5,245 nt of DNA from Dehalococcoidia bacterium. Its GTDB lineage: Bacteria > Chloroflexota > Dehalococcoidia > Dehalococcoidales > RBG-16-60-22. The stretch covers positions 1-5,245 of the forward strand of contig JAUWBK010000090.1 in NCBI GenBank assembly GCA_030605045.1. Direction: 5' to 3'. Made by a program: the position numbers and the translations under genes. Positions 4,525 through 5,245 of the stretch are shown in pieces. Below the pieces are notes generated by a model. The model ran no database searches, was not told the origin of the DNA, and saw only the letters and a program-made list of their open reading frames with translations. The first letter of the stretch is position 1. Each line of letters begins with the position of its first letter.

Positions 4525-5245
4525 GTGGCTGAGATGACGAAGGTAGCCTATGTGTTTCCCGGACAGGGCTCGCAGTGGGTAGGCATGGGGCGTGACCTTT
4601 ATCATGATTTTAGGTCAGCTAAAGTCATCTTTGACCAGGCGGATGAAGTTTTAGGCTTTTCTCTGTCCAAGCTATGCTTTGAAGGTCCGGAGGATGAACT
4701 CCGCCAGACAATCAATGCCCAACCAGCCATATTGACGGTTAGTTATGCCTGCCTCGTGGCTACCCGCGAAGTTAGTCCTAATTTACCATTGCCTGCCTTT
4801 GTGGCTGGTCATAGCCTGGGTGAGTATACCACACTGGCGGTTTCTGGGGTGTTTGATTTTGCCACTACTGTTTATCTGGCTCGGCAGAGGGGACGGTTGA
4901 TGCATGAAGCAGGAATAAAACGTCCCGGAAGTATGGCAGCCATCATGGGGTTTGATGAGGCTTTGCTGGCTGAGGTGTGCCAGCAAACTGGCACTTATAT
5001 CGTCAATATTAACTGCCCGGGTCAATTGGTAATCAGTGGAGACCGGGATAATATCGCGCAAGCCATGGATTTGGCTAAGGCTAAAGGGGCTCCCCGCGTT
5101 ATCCCGTTACCGGTAAGTGATGCCTTTCATACGCCGCTGATGCAGCCAGCCGTGGATGGTATGGCTAGGGTTGTTGCCCCCCTTTTCTTCCGCGAACCAG
5201 TTATTCCCATTATCGCCAACACCACAGCTCAGCCATTGACCACTG
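4525..5245 (+). CDS. fabD: Malonyl-CoA:ACP transacylase, C-terminus cut by the window edge
   Basis: FabD moves the malonyl group from CoA to acyl carrier protein, supplying the extender unit for type II fatty-acid synthesis in the cytoplasm. From the GTG start, 240 codons are visible and open to the right edge; the family is about 310 residues, so roughly 70 are missing. Motifs are the oxyanion-hole loop FPGQGSQW (11-18), the nucleophile elbow GHSLGEY with Ser97 (95-101), the malonyl-carboxylate-binding arginine (probably Arg122 in RQRGRLMHEA) and the catalytic histidine His202 in VSDAFHTPLM. The segment NCPGQLVISG (163-172) is also typical. All expected active-site residues are present, so the enzyme should be active. 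The start could instead be ATG at 4534, three codons later, where the family-typical MTKVAYVFPGQGSQ begins, but the ribosome-binding site fits GTG better. It follows DUF177 and rpmF, a common linkage, though plsX and fabH are absent. Confidence 0.95.
   Translation, partial: MAEMTKVAYVFPGQGSQWVGMGRDLYHDFRSAKVIFDQADEVLGFSLSKLCFEGPEDELRQTINAQPAILTVSYACLVATREVSPNLPLPAFVAGHSLGEYTTLAVSGVFDFATTVYLARQRGRLMHEAGIKRPGSMAAIMGFDEALLAEVCQQTGTYIVNINCPGQLVISGDRDNIAQAMDLAKAKGAPRVIPLPVSDAFHTPLMQPAVDGMARVVAPLFFREPVIPIIANTTAQPLTT

Noticed and set aside
4783..5061. A 92-codon minus-strand frame near the right edge
   Set aside because: It is antisense to fabD, whose active-site motifs on the plus strand are unmistakable.

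Overview
The window looks like ordinary chromosome from an anaerobic, roughly 50% GC bacterium. My best guess is Chloroflexota, class Dehalococcoidia. This rests on the style of the proteins (a stand-alone Lrp/AsnC-type ligand-binding protein, a ferredoxin-EtfA fusion, and DUF177-rpmF followed directly by fabD), not on any marker gene, so it is an inference. No RNA gene, insertion sequence, CRISPR array or prophage feature was found.

Layout. Positions 1-74 (minus strand) hold the first 24 codons of a small Lrp/AsnC ligand-binding (RAM) domain protein that runs off the left edge. Positions 75-369 are a divergent control region. It has a good sigma-70-type promoter on each strand, with the two -35 boxes back to back and 21 bp apart, and several short inverted repeats. 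Positions 370-3504 form a tight three-gene plus-strand operon: acyl-CoA dehydrogenase, etfB (ATGA overlap) and etfA (13-bp gap). The EtfA carries an N-terminal domain with eight cysteines arranged for two [4Fe-4S] clusters. Positions 3505-3690 hold a possible weak terminator and a new promoter. Positions 3691-5245 are a housekeeping cluster: a DUF177/YceD-family protein, ribosomal protein L32 (rpmF), and the first 240 codons of malonyl-CoA:ACP transacylase (fabD), cut by the right edge.

How the genes work together. The dehydrogenase and the two Etf subunits should form one soluble flavoprotein unit that moves electrons between an acyl-CoA/enoyl-CoA pair and another carrier. The ferredoxin-like domain fused to EtfA is the layout known from the caffeyl-CoA reductase-Etf complex (CarCDE) of Acetobacterium woodii. 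That makes flavin-based electron bifurcation (NADH oxidised by enoyl-CoA together with ferredoxin) the leading hypothesis, though sequence alone does not prove it. The second cluster pairs a 23S rRNA-accumulation/L32 module with the start of fatty-acid synthesis, as in many bacteria, but plsX and fabH, which often sit between rpmF and fabD, are absent here.

The most interesting content is the Fe-S-linked Etf/dehydrogenase operon and its divergent, palindrome-rich control region. I see no clear evidence of a wholly undescribed system.
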